The translations under genes were made by a program, and so were the position numbers. From NCBI RefSeq assembly GCF_039544005.1, contig NZ_BAABKV010000001.1, positions 6,572,001 through 6,636,000 of the forward strand: DNA of 64,000 nt, given 5' to 3'. Under the pieces are notes generated by a model. That model searched no databases. It was not told where the DNA came from and saw only the letters and a list, made by a program, of their open reading frames with translations. Positions 46,306 to 54,756 of the stretch are shown here, one piece after another; within the stretch, counting starts at the first letter, position 1; each line of letters opens with the position of its first letter. This DNA comes from Kitasatospora paranensis (GTDB taxonomy: Bacteria; Actinomycetota; Actinomycetes; Streptomycetales; Streptomycetaceae).

Positions 46306-48666
46306 CTAGAGCGTCCCGGTGAGGTGCTCGGGCCTGACCGGCACCCGGTTGAGGGCGAGGCCGGTGGCGTTGCGGATCGCCGCGACGATCGAGGGGGTGG
46401 CGGAGACGGTGGGGGCCTCGCCGACGCCGCGCAGTCCGTACGGGGCGTTGGGGTCGGGCCGCTCCAGCACGTCCACCGGGATCGGCGGGGTGTCCAGGAT
46501 CGTGGGGATCAGGTAGTCGGTGAAGGAGGCGTTGCGGACCTTGCCGTCCTTGACGACGATCTCCTCCATGACGGCGAGACCGAGCGCCTGGGTGCAGCCG
46601 CCCTGGATCTGGCCGACCACCGACAGCGGGTTCAGCGCCTTGCCGACGTCCTGGGCGGCGGTCAGCTCGACCACCTTGACCAGGCCGAGCTCGACGTCCA
46701 CGTCGACCACCGCGCGGTTGGCGCAGAAGGTGTACTGGACGTGGCCGAAGCCCTGCCCGGTCTCCTTGTCGAACGGCACGGTGGGCCGGTGGTGGTGCTC
46801 GCGGGTGAGGTCGATCGCCTCGTCGCCGAGCAGGTCCACCATGGGCACCAGCACGCCGGCGCCCTCGGAGACGACCTTGCCGCCGACCAGTGTGATGTCC
46901 CGGTGCTGCCAGCCGTAGCGGCGGCGGCCCTTCTCGATCAGCGCCTGCCTGACCGCCTCGGCGGCCAGCTTCACCGCACCGCCGGTCATGTAGGTCTGCC
47001 GGGAGGCTGAGGTGGAGCCGGCCGAGCCGACCTCGGTGTTGGCCGGGTGGATGGTGACCTGCTCGACGCCGAGCTCGGTGCGGGCGATCTGGGCGTGCAC
47101 GGTGACGCCGCCCTGGCCGACCTCGGCCATCGCGGTGTGCACCATGGCGACCGGCTCGCCGCCGATCACCTCCAGGCGGACCCGGGCGGTGGAGTAGTCG
47201 TCGAAGCCCTCGGAGAAGCCGACGTTCTTGATGCCGACCGAGTAGCCGATGCCGCGGACGATGCCCTCGCCGTGCGAGGTGTTGGACAGCGCGCCCGGCA
47301 GGGTGCGCACGTCCAGGTGCTCCAGGTCCAGCGGCGGCGGCAGCGGCATGTCCTTGACGCGCTGCAGCAGCTCGGCGACCGGGGCCGGCGAGTCGATCTG
47401 CTGACCGGTGGGCATGAAGTCGCCCTCGGCCATCGCGTTCAGCTGGCGCAGCTCCACCGGGTCCATGCCCAGCTCGACGGCGAGCTTGTCCATCTGGGAC
47501 TCGTAGCCGAAGCAGGCCTGCACCGCGCCGAAGCCGCGCATCGCGCCGCAGCTCGGGTTGTTGGAGTAGAGGGCGATCGCCTCCATCCGCACGTTCGGGA
47601 TCACGTACGGGCCGTGGCCGAGCGAGGCGGCGTTGCCGACGACGGCGGGCGAGGCGGAGGCGTACGCGCCGCCGTCCAGCACGATCCGGCAGTCGGCGAA
47701 GACCAGCTTGCCGTCGCGGGTCGCGCCGTGCTCGTACGTCATCGTCGCCGGGTGGCGGTGCACGTGGCCGAAGAAGGACTCGTCCCGGGCGTAGACGATC
47801 TTGACGGGCTTGCCGGTGTGCAGCGCCAGCAGGCAGGCGTGGATCTGCATCGACAGGTCCTCGCGGCCGCCGAAGGCGCCGCCGACGCCGGCCAGCGTGA
47901 GCCGGACCTTCTCCTCCGGCAGGGCCAGCACGGGAGCCATCTGCTGGCGGTCCACGTGCAGCCACTGGGTGGCGATGTAGAGGTCGACGCCGCCGTCCTC
48001 GGAGGGCACGGCGAGACCGGACTCCGGGCCGAGGAAGGCCTGGTCCTGCATGCCGACCTCGTAGCTGCCCTTGACGATGACGTCCGCCATCGCCCGCACC
48101 TCGTCGGTCACGCCGAGCCCGGAGACCAGCTTCTGGCTGTGGCAGATGTTGCCGGAGCCGTGCGACTTGTACTCGTGCGGCTCGTGGACGTAGCCGTGGG
48201 TCTCCGGGTCGAGGCACTGCTCCTCGGTGGTGATCGGGGTGAGCACCTCGTACTCGACCTTGATCTTCTTCACCGCGCGGCGGGCCGTCTCCGGGTGGTC
48301 GGCCGCGACCAGCGCGATCGCCTCGCCGTGGTAGCGGACCTTGTCGATGGCCAGCGCCGGCTGGTCCTGGATCTCCAGGCCGTAGTACTTGGTGCCGGGG
48401 ATGTCGTCGTGGGTGAGTACGGCGTACACGCCGGGCACCTTGAGCGCCTCGGAGATGTCCACCGAGAGGATGTTCGCGCGGGGGTGCGGCGAGCGCAGCG
48501 CCATGCCCCAGAGCATGTCCTCGTGCCACATGTCCGACGAGTACGCGAACTCGCCCTTGACCTTGAGGTTGCCGTCCGGCCGCAGCGGCGAGCCGCCGAT
48601 GCCGTCCTTGGAGGCCTGCCGGATGTCCTGCAGGTTCTTCTGGCCCTGGATGGTACGAGCACTCAT
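46306..48666 (-). CDS. xdhA: Xanthine dehydrogenase, molybdopterin subunit
   Basis: 786 residues, full length. N-terminal domain GSPLRPDGNLKVKGEFAYSSDM, Moco-binding segments GVGGAFGGREDLS, SNNPSCGAMRGFGAVQACFGYE, GEGIVRG, and the C-terminal YGLRGVGEAPTVSATPSIVAAI with the catalytic Glu. Oxidises hypoxanthine/xanthine to urate in the cytosol. ATG 48666 overlaps the stop of the Fe-S subunit (ATGA). Third gene of the FAD-FeS-Mo operon. Confidence 0.95.
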   Translation of the reverse strand: MSARTIQGQKNLQDIRQASKDGIGGSPLRPDGNLKVKGEFAYSSDMWHEDMLWGMALRSPHPRANILSVDISEALKVPGVYAVLTHDDIPGTKYYGLEIQDQPALAIDKVRYHGEAIALVAADHPETARRAVKKIKVEYEVLTPITTEEQCLDPETHGYVHEPHEYKSHGSGNICHSQKLVSGLGVTDEVRAMADVIVKGSYEVGMQDQAFLGPESGLAVPSEDGGVDLYIATQWLHVDRQQMAPVLALPEEKVRLTLAGVGGAFGGREDLSMQIHACLLALHTGKPVKIVYARDESFFGHVHRHPATMTYEHGATRDGKLVFADCRIVLDGGAYASASPAVVGNAASLGHGPYVIPNVRMEAIALYSNNPSCGAMRGFGAVQACFGYESQMDKLAVELGMDPVELRQLNAMAEGDFMPTGQQIDSPAPVAELLQRVKDMPLPPPLDLEHLDVRTLPGALSNTSHGEGIVRGIGYSVGIKNVGFSEGFDDYSTARVRLEVIGGEPVAMVHTAMAEVGQGGVTVHAQIARTELGVEQVTIHPANTEVGSAGSTSASRQTYMTGGAVKLAAEAVRQALIEKGRRRYGWQHRDITLVGGKVVSEGAGVLVPMVDLLGDEAIDLTREHHHRPTVPFDKETGQGFGHVQYTFCANRAVVDVDVELGLVKVVELTAAQDVGKALNPLSVVGQIQGGCTQALGLAVMEEIVVKDGKVRNASFTDYLIPTILDTPPIPVDVLERPDPNAPYGLRGVGEAPTVSATPSIVAAIRNATGLALNRVPVRPEHLTGTL

Positions 48667-49148
48667 TCGGAGGCCGCCCTCTCGCACGTGCGGGCGGAGG
48701 CGAGCCGCACCGCGTCCATGATCTTCTCGTACCCGGTGCAGCGGCACAGGTTGCCCGACAGCGCCTCGCGGATGTCGGTGTCGCTGGGCTGCGGGTCCCG
48801 CTCCAGCAGGGCGTCGGTCTGCACCAGCAGGCCGGGGGTGCAGAAGCCGCACTGAACGGCGCCGGCGTCGACGAACGCCTGCTGGACGAGGCCCAGCTCG
48901 CCGTTCTCGTCGGCCAGGCCCTCGACGGTGCGGACCTCGCGGTCCTGCACCTGGCCGGCCGCGACCAGACAGGAGCAGACCGGGGTGTCGTCCAGGTACA
49001 CCGTGCAGGAGCCGCACTCGCCCTGCTCGCAGGCGTTCTTGGAGCCCGGCAGGCCGACCCGCTCGCGCAGCACGTACAGGAGGCTCTCGCCCTCCCAGAC
49101 GTCGTCCGCCTCGACGGGCTTGCCGTTGGCGGTGAATGTGACCCTCAT
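48663..49148 (-). CDS. Xanthine dehydrogenase, 2Fe-2S subunit
   Basis: 161 residues. First cluster CEQGECGSCTVYLDDTPVCSC (plant-type), second cluster CGFCTPG...CRCTGYEKI. Passes electrons from the Moco subunit to the FAD subunit. Overlaps both neighbours by four bases (ATGA at each end). Confidence 0.96.
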   Translation of the reverse strand: MRVTFTANGKPVEADDVWEGESLLYVLRERVGLPGSKNACEQGECGSCTVYLDDTPVCSCLVAAGQVQDREVRTVEGLADENGELGLVQQAFVDAGAVQCGFCTPGLLVQTDALLERDPQPSDTDIREALSGNLCRCTGYEKIMDAVRLASARTCERAASE

Positions 49149-50032
49149 GCCGCGCTCCTGATCTGCTTGCTGTAGTCGTTCCACGTCCAGGTCAGCGTGC
49201 GGCGGGCCATCACGGCCAGCGCGTGCCGCCGGTAGTCGGCGGTGCCGCGGACGTCGTCGATCGGGGAGGCGGCGGCGCGCACCAGCTCGCCGAAGCGCTG
49301 GATGACCTCGGCGCCCAGCAGGTCGCCCGACTCCCACAGGCCGCGCTCGGCGAGCACCCCCTGCAGGTACTGCTCCGCCTCGATCGCGCGGCGCGGGGTG
49401 GGGGCGGCCGAGCCGATGCCGGTACCGACGGTGCCGTTCTTCGGGTGGAGGGCGAAGCCGAACGCGCAGACCGCGATCACCATCGCGTTGCGGGTGCCGA
49501 TCTTCGAGAACTGCTGCGGGCCGTCCGCGACCGGGATGTGCACGGCGCGGATCAGCTCGTCCGGCTCCAGGCTGTTGCGCTTCACGCCGAGGTAGAAGTC
49601 GTCGATCGCGATCAGCCGGCTGCCCCGCACGGACTCGGCCTCCACGAACACGTCCCGGCCCGCGGCGAGCAGCGCCGGGTGCGAGTCGCCGGCCGGCGAG
49701 GCGGCGCCGAGGTTGCCGCCGACCGAGCCGCGGTTGCGGATCTGCGGGGAACCGACGGTGTGCGCGGCCAGGGCCAGGCCCGGCAGCGGGCCGGACAGCT
49801 CGTCGATGATCCGGGCGTAGGGGACCGCGGCGCCGAGCCGGACGACGCCGCCGTCGTTCGACCATGCGGTGAGCTCGGTGACGCGGTTCAGGTCGAGAAT
49901 CGCGGATGGCCGGTGCACGTCGAAGTTCATCTCGACCATGACGTCCGTGCCGCCGGAGATGGGCAGCGCGGTCGGGTACTCAGCCTTCGCCGCGAGTGCC
50001 TCGTCCCACGTAGCGGGCCGAAGGAACTCCAT
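49145..50032 (-). CDS. Xanthine dehydrogenase, FAD-binding subunit
   Basis: 295 residues, CoxM/CutM-type. FAD contacts: ALPISGGTDVMVEMNF (PVAGGTD-like) and TVGSPQIRNRGSVGGNLGAASPAGDS. Transfers electrons to NAD. First gene of the xdh operon, divergent to PucR across a 417-bp region. ATG 50032 follows GAGGAGAC. Confidence 0.95.
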   Translation of the reverse strand: MEFLRPATWDEALAAKAEYPTALPISGGTDVMVEMNFDVHRPSAILDLNRVTELTAWSNDGGVVRLGAAVPYARIIDELSGPLPGLALAAHTVGSPQIRNRGSVGGNLGAASPAGDSHPALLAAGRDVFVEAESVRGSRLIAIDDFYLGVKRNSLEPDELIRAVHIPVADGPQQFSKIGTRNAMVIAVCAFGFALHPKNGTVGTGIGSAAPTPRRAIEAEQYLQGVLAERGLWESGDLLGAEVIQRFGELVRAAASPIDDVRGTADYRRHALAVMARRTLTWTWNDYSKQIRSAA

Positions 50033-50449
50033 GCGGGTGTCTCCTCAAGTCGTCGCCAACCGGACTGATGGGCACAGTGCCCCCGGAACTCGGTGTTCGG
50101 ACCCTGCTACCCCGGCGTTGCCGTGGCGTTGAGTCCCGGTCACCGGGTTGTGTCCGGCGGCGTGTGACCAGTGAACCCCTGTGACGGGGCCCACTGGCAG
50201 CCACCGATGGCATGAAGCCCGCGCGCCGTGCCCGCCCGGCATCCTGTACGTTCCTCTAAGACTGACAAGTGCCCAGCCCAGCGGTTTCCCTACCGCCACT
50301 TACGACCGTAATCCGGCCGTGATGGCGAGGCGATCGGCCCGTGACTGCCGGCCCGGACGGGACAGAGCGCCGAGCGGCCCGGCGTGGGGCACACTGTGAG
50401 CCCCCACACCCCCACCCGACCCCCACCCTCCAGACGAAGGAGTCTGCGG
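50033..50449. promoter_or_regulatory. xdh-pucR divergent control region
   Basis: No gene. Three palindromes: GGGCAC-A-GTGCCC (50070-50082), CCCGGT-C-ACCGGG (50135-50147) and a nested hairpin CCAGTG...CACTGG (50168-50197) with inner CCCC/GGGG. The first two are exact 6-1-6 dyads suited to a dimeric repressor. None matches the CAACAAA operator, so xdh is probably controlled by something else, PucR being the obvious candidate. Confidence 0.5.
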
Positions 50450-52039
50450 ATGCGTGTCCGCGACCTGCTCGCCCCCGGCGCCCTGCGGCTGCGGCTGCTC
50501 GCCGGGGAGGATGAGCTCGACCGGCAGGTCAGCGGTGTGATGACCACCGACCTCCAGGCCCCGGGGCGGTACCTGCACGGCGGCGAGCTCGTCCTGACCG
50601 GCATGCTGTGGCGGACCGGACCGGAGGACTCCGAGCGGTTCGTGCGTACCCTCGTGGCCGGTGGGGCGGTCGCGCTGGCGGCGGGCGAGGCCGAGGTCGG
50701 CCCCGTCCCGGACGACCTGGTGGCGGCCTGCCGGCGGCACCGGATGCCCCTGCTGGCCGTACCCGACGACATCGCCTTCGGCACGGTCACCGAGTTCATC
50801 GGCCGGCAGGTGTCCGCCGACCGGGCGGCCGACCTCGCGGCCCTGGTCGACCGCCACCGGCTGCTGGTCCAGGCGGCCGGGGCCGGCGGCCTGGACGCCG
50901 TGCTCGACCTGCTCGGCGGCGACCTCGACCTGGACTGCTGGGTGCTCACCCCCACCGGCCGGGTGGTCGCCGGCCCCGCCGACCGGCTCTCCGCCGAGGA
51001 CCGCGACCAGCTCGTCCGGGCCCACCTCGGCGCGCAGCGCCAGCGCCGCCGCCCACCGCACCGGGCCCGCCTCGCCGGCGGCGCCTACTCGCTGCTGCCG
51101 GCCGCCGCCGAGCCCGCCGCCGAGGCGCCGCTCGCCGACTGGGTGCTCGCCGTCGCCGGCGACGTCACCGAGTGGACGCCCAAGCGCCAGCAACTCGCGG
51201 AGAACCTGGCCCGGCTGGTCGCCGCCGAGCGGACCCGCCGGGACGAGGGCCGCCGGCTGCGCCGCCGGATCGCCGACGAGGTGCTCGCCCTGCTCCAGCG
51301 CGACGCCGACCCGCTGGAGATCTCCCGGGCGCTGCAGGCGTCCTCGGCGATGGCGGCCCGCTACGAGGGCGGCCGGCCCGAGTCCGCGGTGGCCGACTCG
51401 TGGCTGGTGGTGTCCGCCGAGGGCACCGGGCTGCCGGACGCCCTCGTCCGCACCGTGCTGGAGGAGGCACTCACCGACGCCTCGGACCGGGCCCTGGTCG
51501 CGGGCACCGGGGCCGGTGCGGTGGTGGTGCTGCCCGCGCCGGACGTCCCCGTCCCGGCGGACGCGCTGCGCGACCTGCTCGCCCCGCTGGAGGCCGGGCT
51601 CGGCTCGGAGGGCCGGATCACCGTCGGCGTCTCCGCGCCCGCCACCGAGGCGGGCGGTCTGCGCGGCGCCCTGGAGGAGGCCCGGCACGCCCGCCGGATC
51701 GCCGCCTCCCGGGTGGGCCGGGTCTGCGTCGCCGGGCCCGAGGAGCTGGCCTCGCACGTGCTGCTGCTGGCGGCCGTGCCGGACGAGGTCCGGCGCGCCT
51801 TCCGCAGCCGGCTCCTGGACCGGGTCATCGGCTACGACATCGAGCACCAGGCCGACCTGGTGCGCACCCTGGAGGCGTTCCTGCGGTCGGACGGCTCCTG
51901 GACGCGCTGCGCGGCCCAACTCCACGTCCACGTCAACACCCTGCGCTACCGGATCGGCCGGATCGAGGAACTGACCGGCCGTGACCTGTCGCGGCTGGAG
52001 GACCGGGTGGACTTCTACCTGGCGCTCGAACTGGCCTGA
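50450..52039 (+). CDS. pucR: PucR-family purine catabolism regulator
   Basis: 529 residues. N-terminal PucR domain (MRVRDLLAPGALRLRLLAGEDELDRQVSGVMTTDL in part), a GGDEF-like middle, and C-terminal HTH_30 (LEAFLRSDGSWTRCAAQLHVHVNTLRYRIGRIEELTG). PucR-type proteins activate or repress purine degradation. ATG 50450 with GAAGGAG upstream. Divergent to xdh, as expected for its main target. Confidence 0.9.
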   Translation: MRVRDLLAPGALRLRLLAGEDELDRQVSGVMTTDLQAPGRYLHGGELVLTGMLWRTGPEDSERFVRTLVAGGAVALAAGEAEVGPVPDDLVAACRRHRMPLLAVPDDIAFGTVTEFIGRQVSADRAADLAALVDRHRLLVQAAGAGGLDAVLDLLGGDLDLDCWVLTPTGRVVAGPADRLSAEDRDQLVRAHLGAQRQRRRPPHRARLAGGAYSLLPAAAEPAAEAPLADWVLAVAGDVTEWTPKRQQLAENLARLVAAERTRRDEGRRLRRRIADEVLALLQRDADPLEISRALQASSAMAARYEGGRPESAVADSWLVVSAEGTGLPDALVRTVLEEALTDASDRALVAGTGAGAVVVLPAPDVPVPADALRDLLAPLEAGLGSEGRITVGVSAPATEAGGLRGALEEARHARRIAASRVGRVCVAGPEELASHVLLLAAVPDEVRRAFRSRLLDRVIGYDIEHQADLVRTLEAFLRSDGSWTRCAAQLHVHVNTLRYRIGRIEELTGRDLSRLEDRVDFYLALELA

Positions 52040-52136
52040 CACCGGCTCGGCACCGGCCCGGAACGCACCGACGGGCCCGCGGCACCCCCGGAGGGTGCGG
52101 CGGGCCCGTCGGCATGTCGGCGGCGCGGAGGGTGCG

Positions 52137-53255
52137 TCAGTGCTGCGCGGGGATCACATGGGTGAGCCATTCGAACACCTGTGGCAGCATCGGCTTCCAC
52201 ACGTCGCTGGCGTGCGGCCCGGTGGTCTCCACCACGGTCACCTCGGTCGGCGCCTTGGCGGCCTGCTTGAGGGCCAGTCCGCCCTCGTAGCCGTCGCCCT
52301 TGTTGCCGCTGAGGAACAGCGCGGTGCGCGGCGCCGGGCTGGCGTGCTTGAGGATGTACAGCGGGTTGGAGACCTCCCGCAGGTGCGGGTCCTTCGCCGT
52401 CAGGGAGTCGGCCTCGATGCCCGGGTCGTTGTAGCCGGACAGGCTGACGCCGGCCCGGTAGCGGTCCGGGTGTTCGAGGGCCAGCCTGCTGGCGCAGTGC
52501 CCGCCGGCCGAGTAGCCGGCGACCGCCCAGCGGTCGGCGGAGGTGTCCGTCCGGAAGTTGTCCAGCACCATCTGCGGCACGTCCCGGGAGAGCCAGGTGT
52601 CGGCGTTGACCTTGCCGGGGACGTCGGCGCAGCCGGTGTCCACGCCCTTGCCGAGCAGCAGCGTGCGGGGCGAGACCAGGATGAACGGGGCCACCTTGCC
52701 GCTGGCCATCAGCGGCTTGAGCTGCTCGGACACCTTCAGGGTGCCGTACCAGGTGCTCGACGAGCCGGGGAAGCCGGGGATCAGCTCGACCACCGGGAAG
52801 GTCCGGTCCTTCCAGGCGGGGTCGTTGTACTGCGGCGGCAGCCAGACCAGCACCTCGCCGTCGACCCCGGACAGCCGGCCCTTGAGGTCGGTGCGCTGGA
52901 CGTCCCGGGGCACCAGCGGGTCGTTGACCGCCTTGAACTGCTGGAGGATCTTGGGCAGGCCCTTGCCGTCCTGGCCCGGGGTGCCCGCGTCGGCGGGCAC
53001 CTGCGGCACCGCGCGGACGTGGTTGCCGGTGCCCAGCAGGTCGTCCCAGCTGCCGTAGATCAGGTTGGCGTTGTTCACCATGACGAACACCATGGTCACG
53101 GCCGTCGCCTGGCAGAGCAGCAGCATGATCAGTCTGCTCAGCACCTGGACGGGCCTGGGCCCGCGCGCTCTGCCCCAGAGCAGCAGCGCCGCCGCGATGG
53201 AGATCGGCACCAGGACGATCGTGAGGATCAGGAAGGGTGTTCCGGTGAGTTGCAT
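52137..53255 (-). CDS. Membrane-anchored putative esterase (second copy)
   Basis: 372 residues. Two N-terminal helices (~7-28, ~40-62), then SWDDLLGTG at 69-77, a linker, and an Ag85/esterase-D-like hydrolase with S249 in VAGYSAGGHCASR. Asp and His (GPHASDVW) follow in the right order. Paralogue of the gene at 12508, with identical motif positions. Substrate unknown; envelope-facing location inferred from the anchor. Confidence 0.8.
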   Translation of the reverse strand: MQLTGTPFLILTIVLVPISIAAALLLWGRARGPRPVQVLSRLIMLLLCQATAVTMVFVMVNNANLIYGSWDDLLGTGNHVRAVPQVPADAGTPGQDGKGLPKILQQFKAVNDPLVPRDVQRTDLKGRLSGVDGEVLVWLPPQYNDPAWKDRTFPVVELIPGFPGSSSTWYGTLKVSEQLKPLMASGKVAPFILVSPRTLLLGKGVDTGCADVPGKVNADTWLSRDVPQMVLDNFRTDTSADRWAVAGYSAGGHCASRLALEHPDRYRAGVSLSGYNDPGIEADSLTAKDPHLREVSNPLYILKHASPAPRTALFLSGNKGDGYEGGLALKQAAKAPTEVTVVETTGPHASDVWKPMLPQVFEWLTHVIPAQH

Positions 53256-53619
53256 CAGGTCTCGTATCCGCGTTGCCGGCCGCCCGGGCCCCGCTCGCCC
53301 GGTACGCATTCCGATGTGATCAGACAATGGGAAACCACGGGTCGGTTGCGCCGTTAACTGAGCGAAACCTGAGAGGAACATCACGTTTCCATGTGAATCC
53401 CCCGCGCGGCCCAACCCAGTCTGCCAGTCATCTGAACGAATCCCCCGGACGGGGAGCATCTGCGGCCGCCCGGATGAGGAGTGGCTGGGAACGGCCGGAG
53501 CCTGCCGCTCGTGCCACCCGCGGCCGGTCGGACGGGGGAGGATGGTCCGGTGGGCCGGCCGTGCGGGCCGGCCGCCCCGCGCCCCGGCGCGCGCCCGACC
53601 CGAAGGAGCGACCGTCCAC
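53256..53619. other. Divergent intergenic region esterase / ROK kinase
   Basis: 364 bp. It includes an AT-richer stretch near 53330-53400 likely to hold the promoters, but I cannot pick convincing hexamers or an operator. No gene seen. Confidence 0.35.
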
Positions 53620-54735
53620 GTGACCAGCCCGAACAGCGCCCAGCGGCCGGCCGTCCTGCCCACCCTGCTCGGACTCGGGCCGCGCTTCGCCGACCGGCGC
53701 CGCCGCGCCCTGCCGGCCGGTGTGCTGCGGCTGCCCACCATCGGCGTCGACATCGGCGGCACCAAGGTGGTGGCGGGGGTGGTGGACGGCGAGGGGCGGG
53801 TGCTGGAGAGCGTGCGCACCGAGACCCCGCACAAGAGCAAGAGCCCCGCGGTGGTGGAGGACGTCATCGTCGACCTGGTGCTCCAGCTCGCCGACAAGCA
53901 CGACGTGCACGCCGTCGGGGTGGGCGCCGCGGGCTGGGTCGACGCCGAGCGCTCCAGGGTGCTGTTCGCCCCGCACCTCAACTGGCGCAACGAGCCGCTG
54001 CGGGACGCGCTCAGCCGGCGGCTGCGCTTCCCGGTGGTGGTGGAGAACGACGCCAACGCGGCGGCCTGGGCCGAGTGGCGGTTCGGCGCCGGACGAGGCG
54101 AGGACCACATGGTGATGATCACCCTCGGCACCGGCATCGGCGGTGCGGTCGTCCGGGACGGCTGGGTGGACCGCGGCAAGTACGGCCTGGCCGGCGAGTT
54201 CGGCCACATGCAGGTGGTGCCCGGCGGGCACCGCTGCCCGTGCGGCAACCGGGGCTGCTGGGAGCAGTACTCCTCCGGCAACGCCCTGGTGCGCGAGGCC
54301 CGCGGGCTGGTCGCCGAGGAGTCGCCGGTGATCGAGGGGCTGCTCGCCCGGGCCGGCGGCACGGCGGAGGGCATCACCGGCCCGCTGGTCACCGAGGCGG
54401 CCCGGGACGGCGACGCCACCGCCACCGAACTGCTCTACGAGGTCGGCCACTGGCTCGGGGTCGGCATCGCCAACCTGGCGGCGGCCCTCGACCCCGGCCG
54501 CTTCGTGGTCGGCGGCGGGGTCTCGGAGGCCGGCGACCTGCTGCTCGGCCCGGCCCGGGAGGCGTTCGGGCGGACGCTGACCGGCCGCGGCTTCCGCCCG
54601 GAGGCCGGCCTCGTGCACGCGGCGCTGGGCAACGAGGCCGGTCTGGTCGGCGCCGCCGACCTGGCCCGCCAGGTCGCCCGCCGGTTCCGCACCATCAAGC
54701 GCCACCGGGTCGAGCGGGCGGCCGGCGGCGCCTGA
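53620..54735 (+). CDS. ROK-family sugar kinase (glucokinase-like)
   Basis: 371 residues. Phosphate loop GVDIGGTKVVAGVVD, catalytic Asp in VVENDANAAAWAEW, GTGIGGAVV, and the ROK zinc motif CPCGNRGCWEQYSSG. No N-terminal helix-turn-helix, so an enzyme rather than a NagC-type repressor. Close to the Streptomyces GlkA pattern, though the start (GTG 53620, GAAGGAG upstream) adds a ~45-residue N-terminal extension. Phosphorylates glucose or a related sugar. Confidence 0.88.
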   Translation: MTSPNSAQRPAVLPTLLGLGPRFADRRRRALPAGVLRLPTIGVDIGGTKVVAGVVDGEGRVLESVRTETPHKSKSPAVVEDVIVDLVLQLADKHDVHAVGVGAAGWVDAERSRVLFAPHLNWRNEPLRDALSRRLRFPVVVENDANAAAWAEWRFGAGRGEDHMVMITLGTGIGGAVVRDGWVDRGKYGLAGEFGHMQVVPGGHRCPCGNRGCWEQYSSGNALVREARGLVAEESPVIEGLLARAGGTAEGITGPLVTEAARDGDATATELLYEVGHWLGVGIANLAAALDPGRFVVGGGVSEAGDLLLGPAREAFGRTLTGRGFRPEAGLVHAALGNEAGLVGAADLARQVARRFRTIKRHRVERAAGGA

Positions 54736-54756
54736 CGCGGCGCCACCGGCCCCCGG

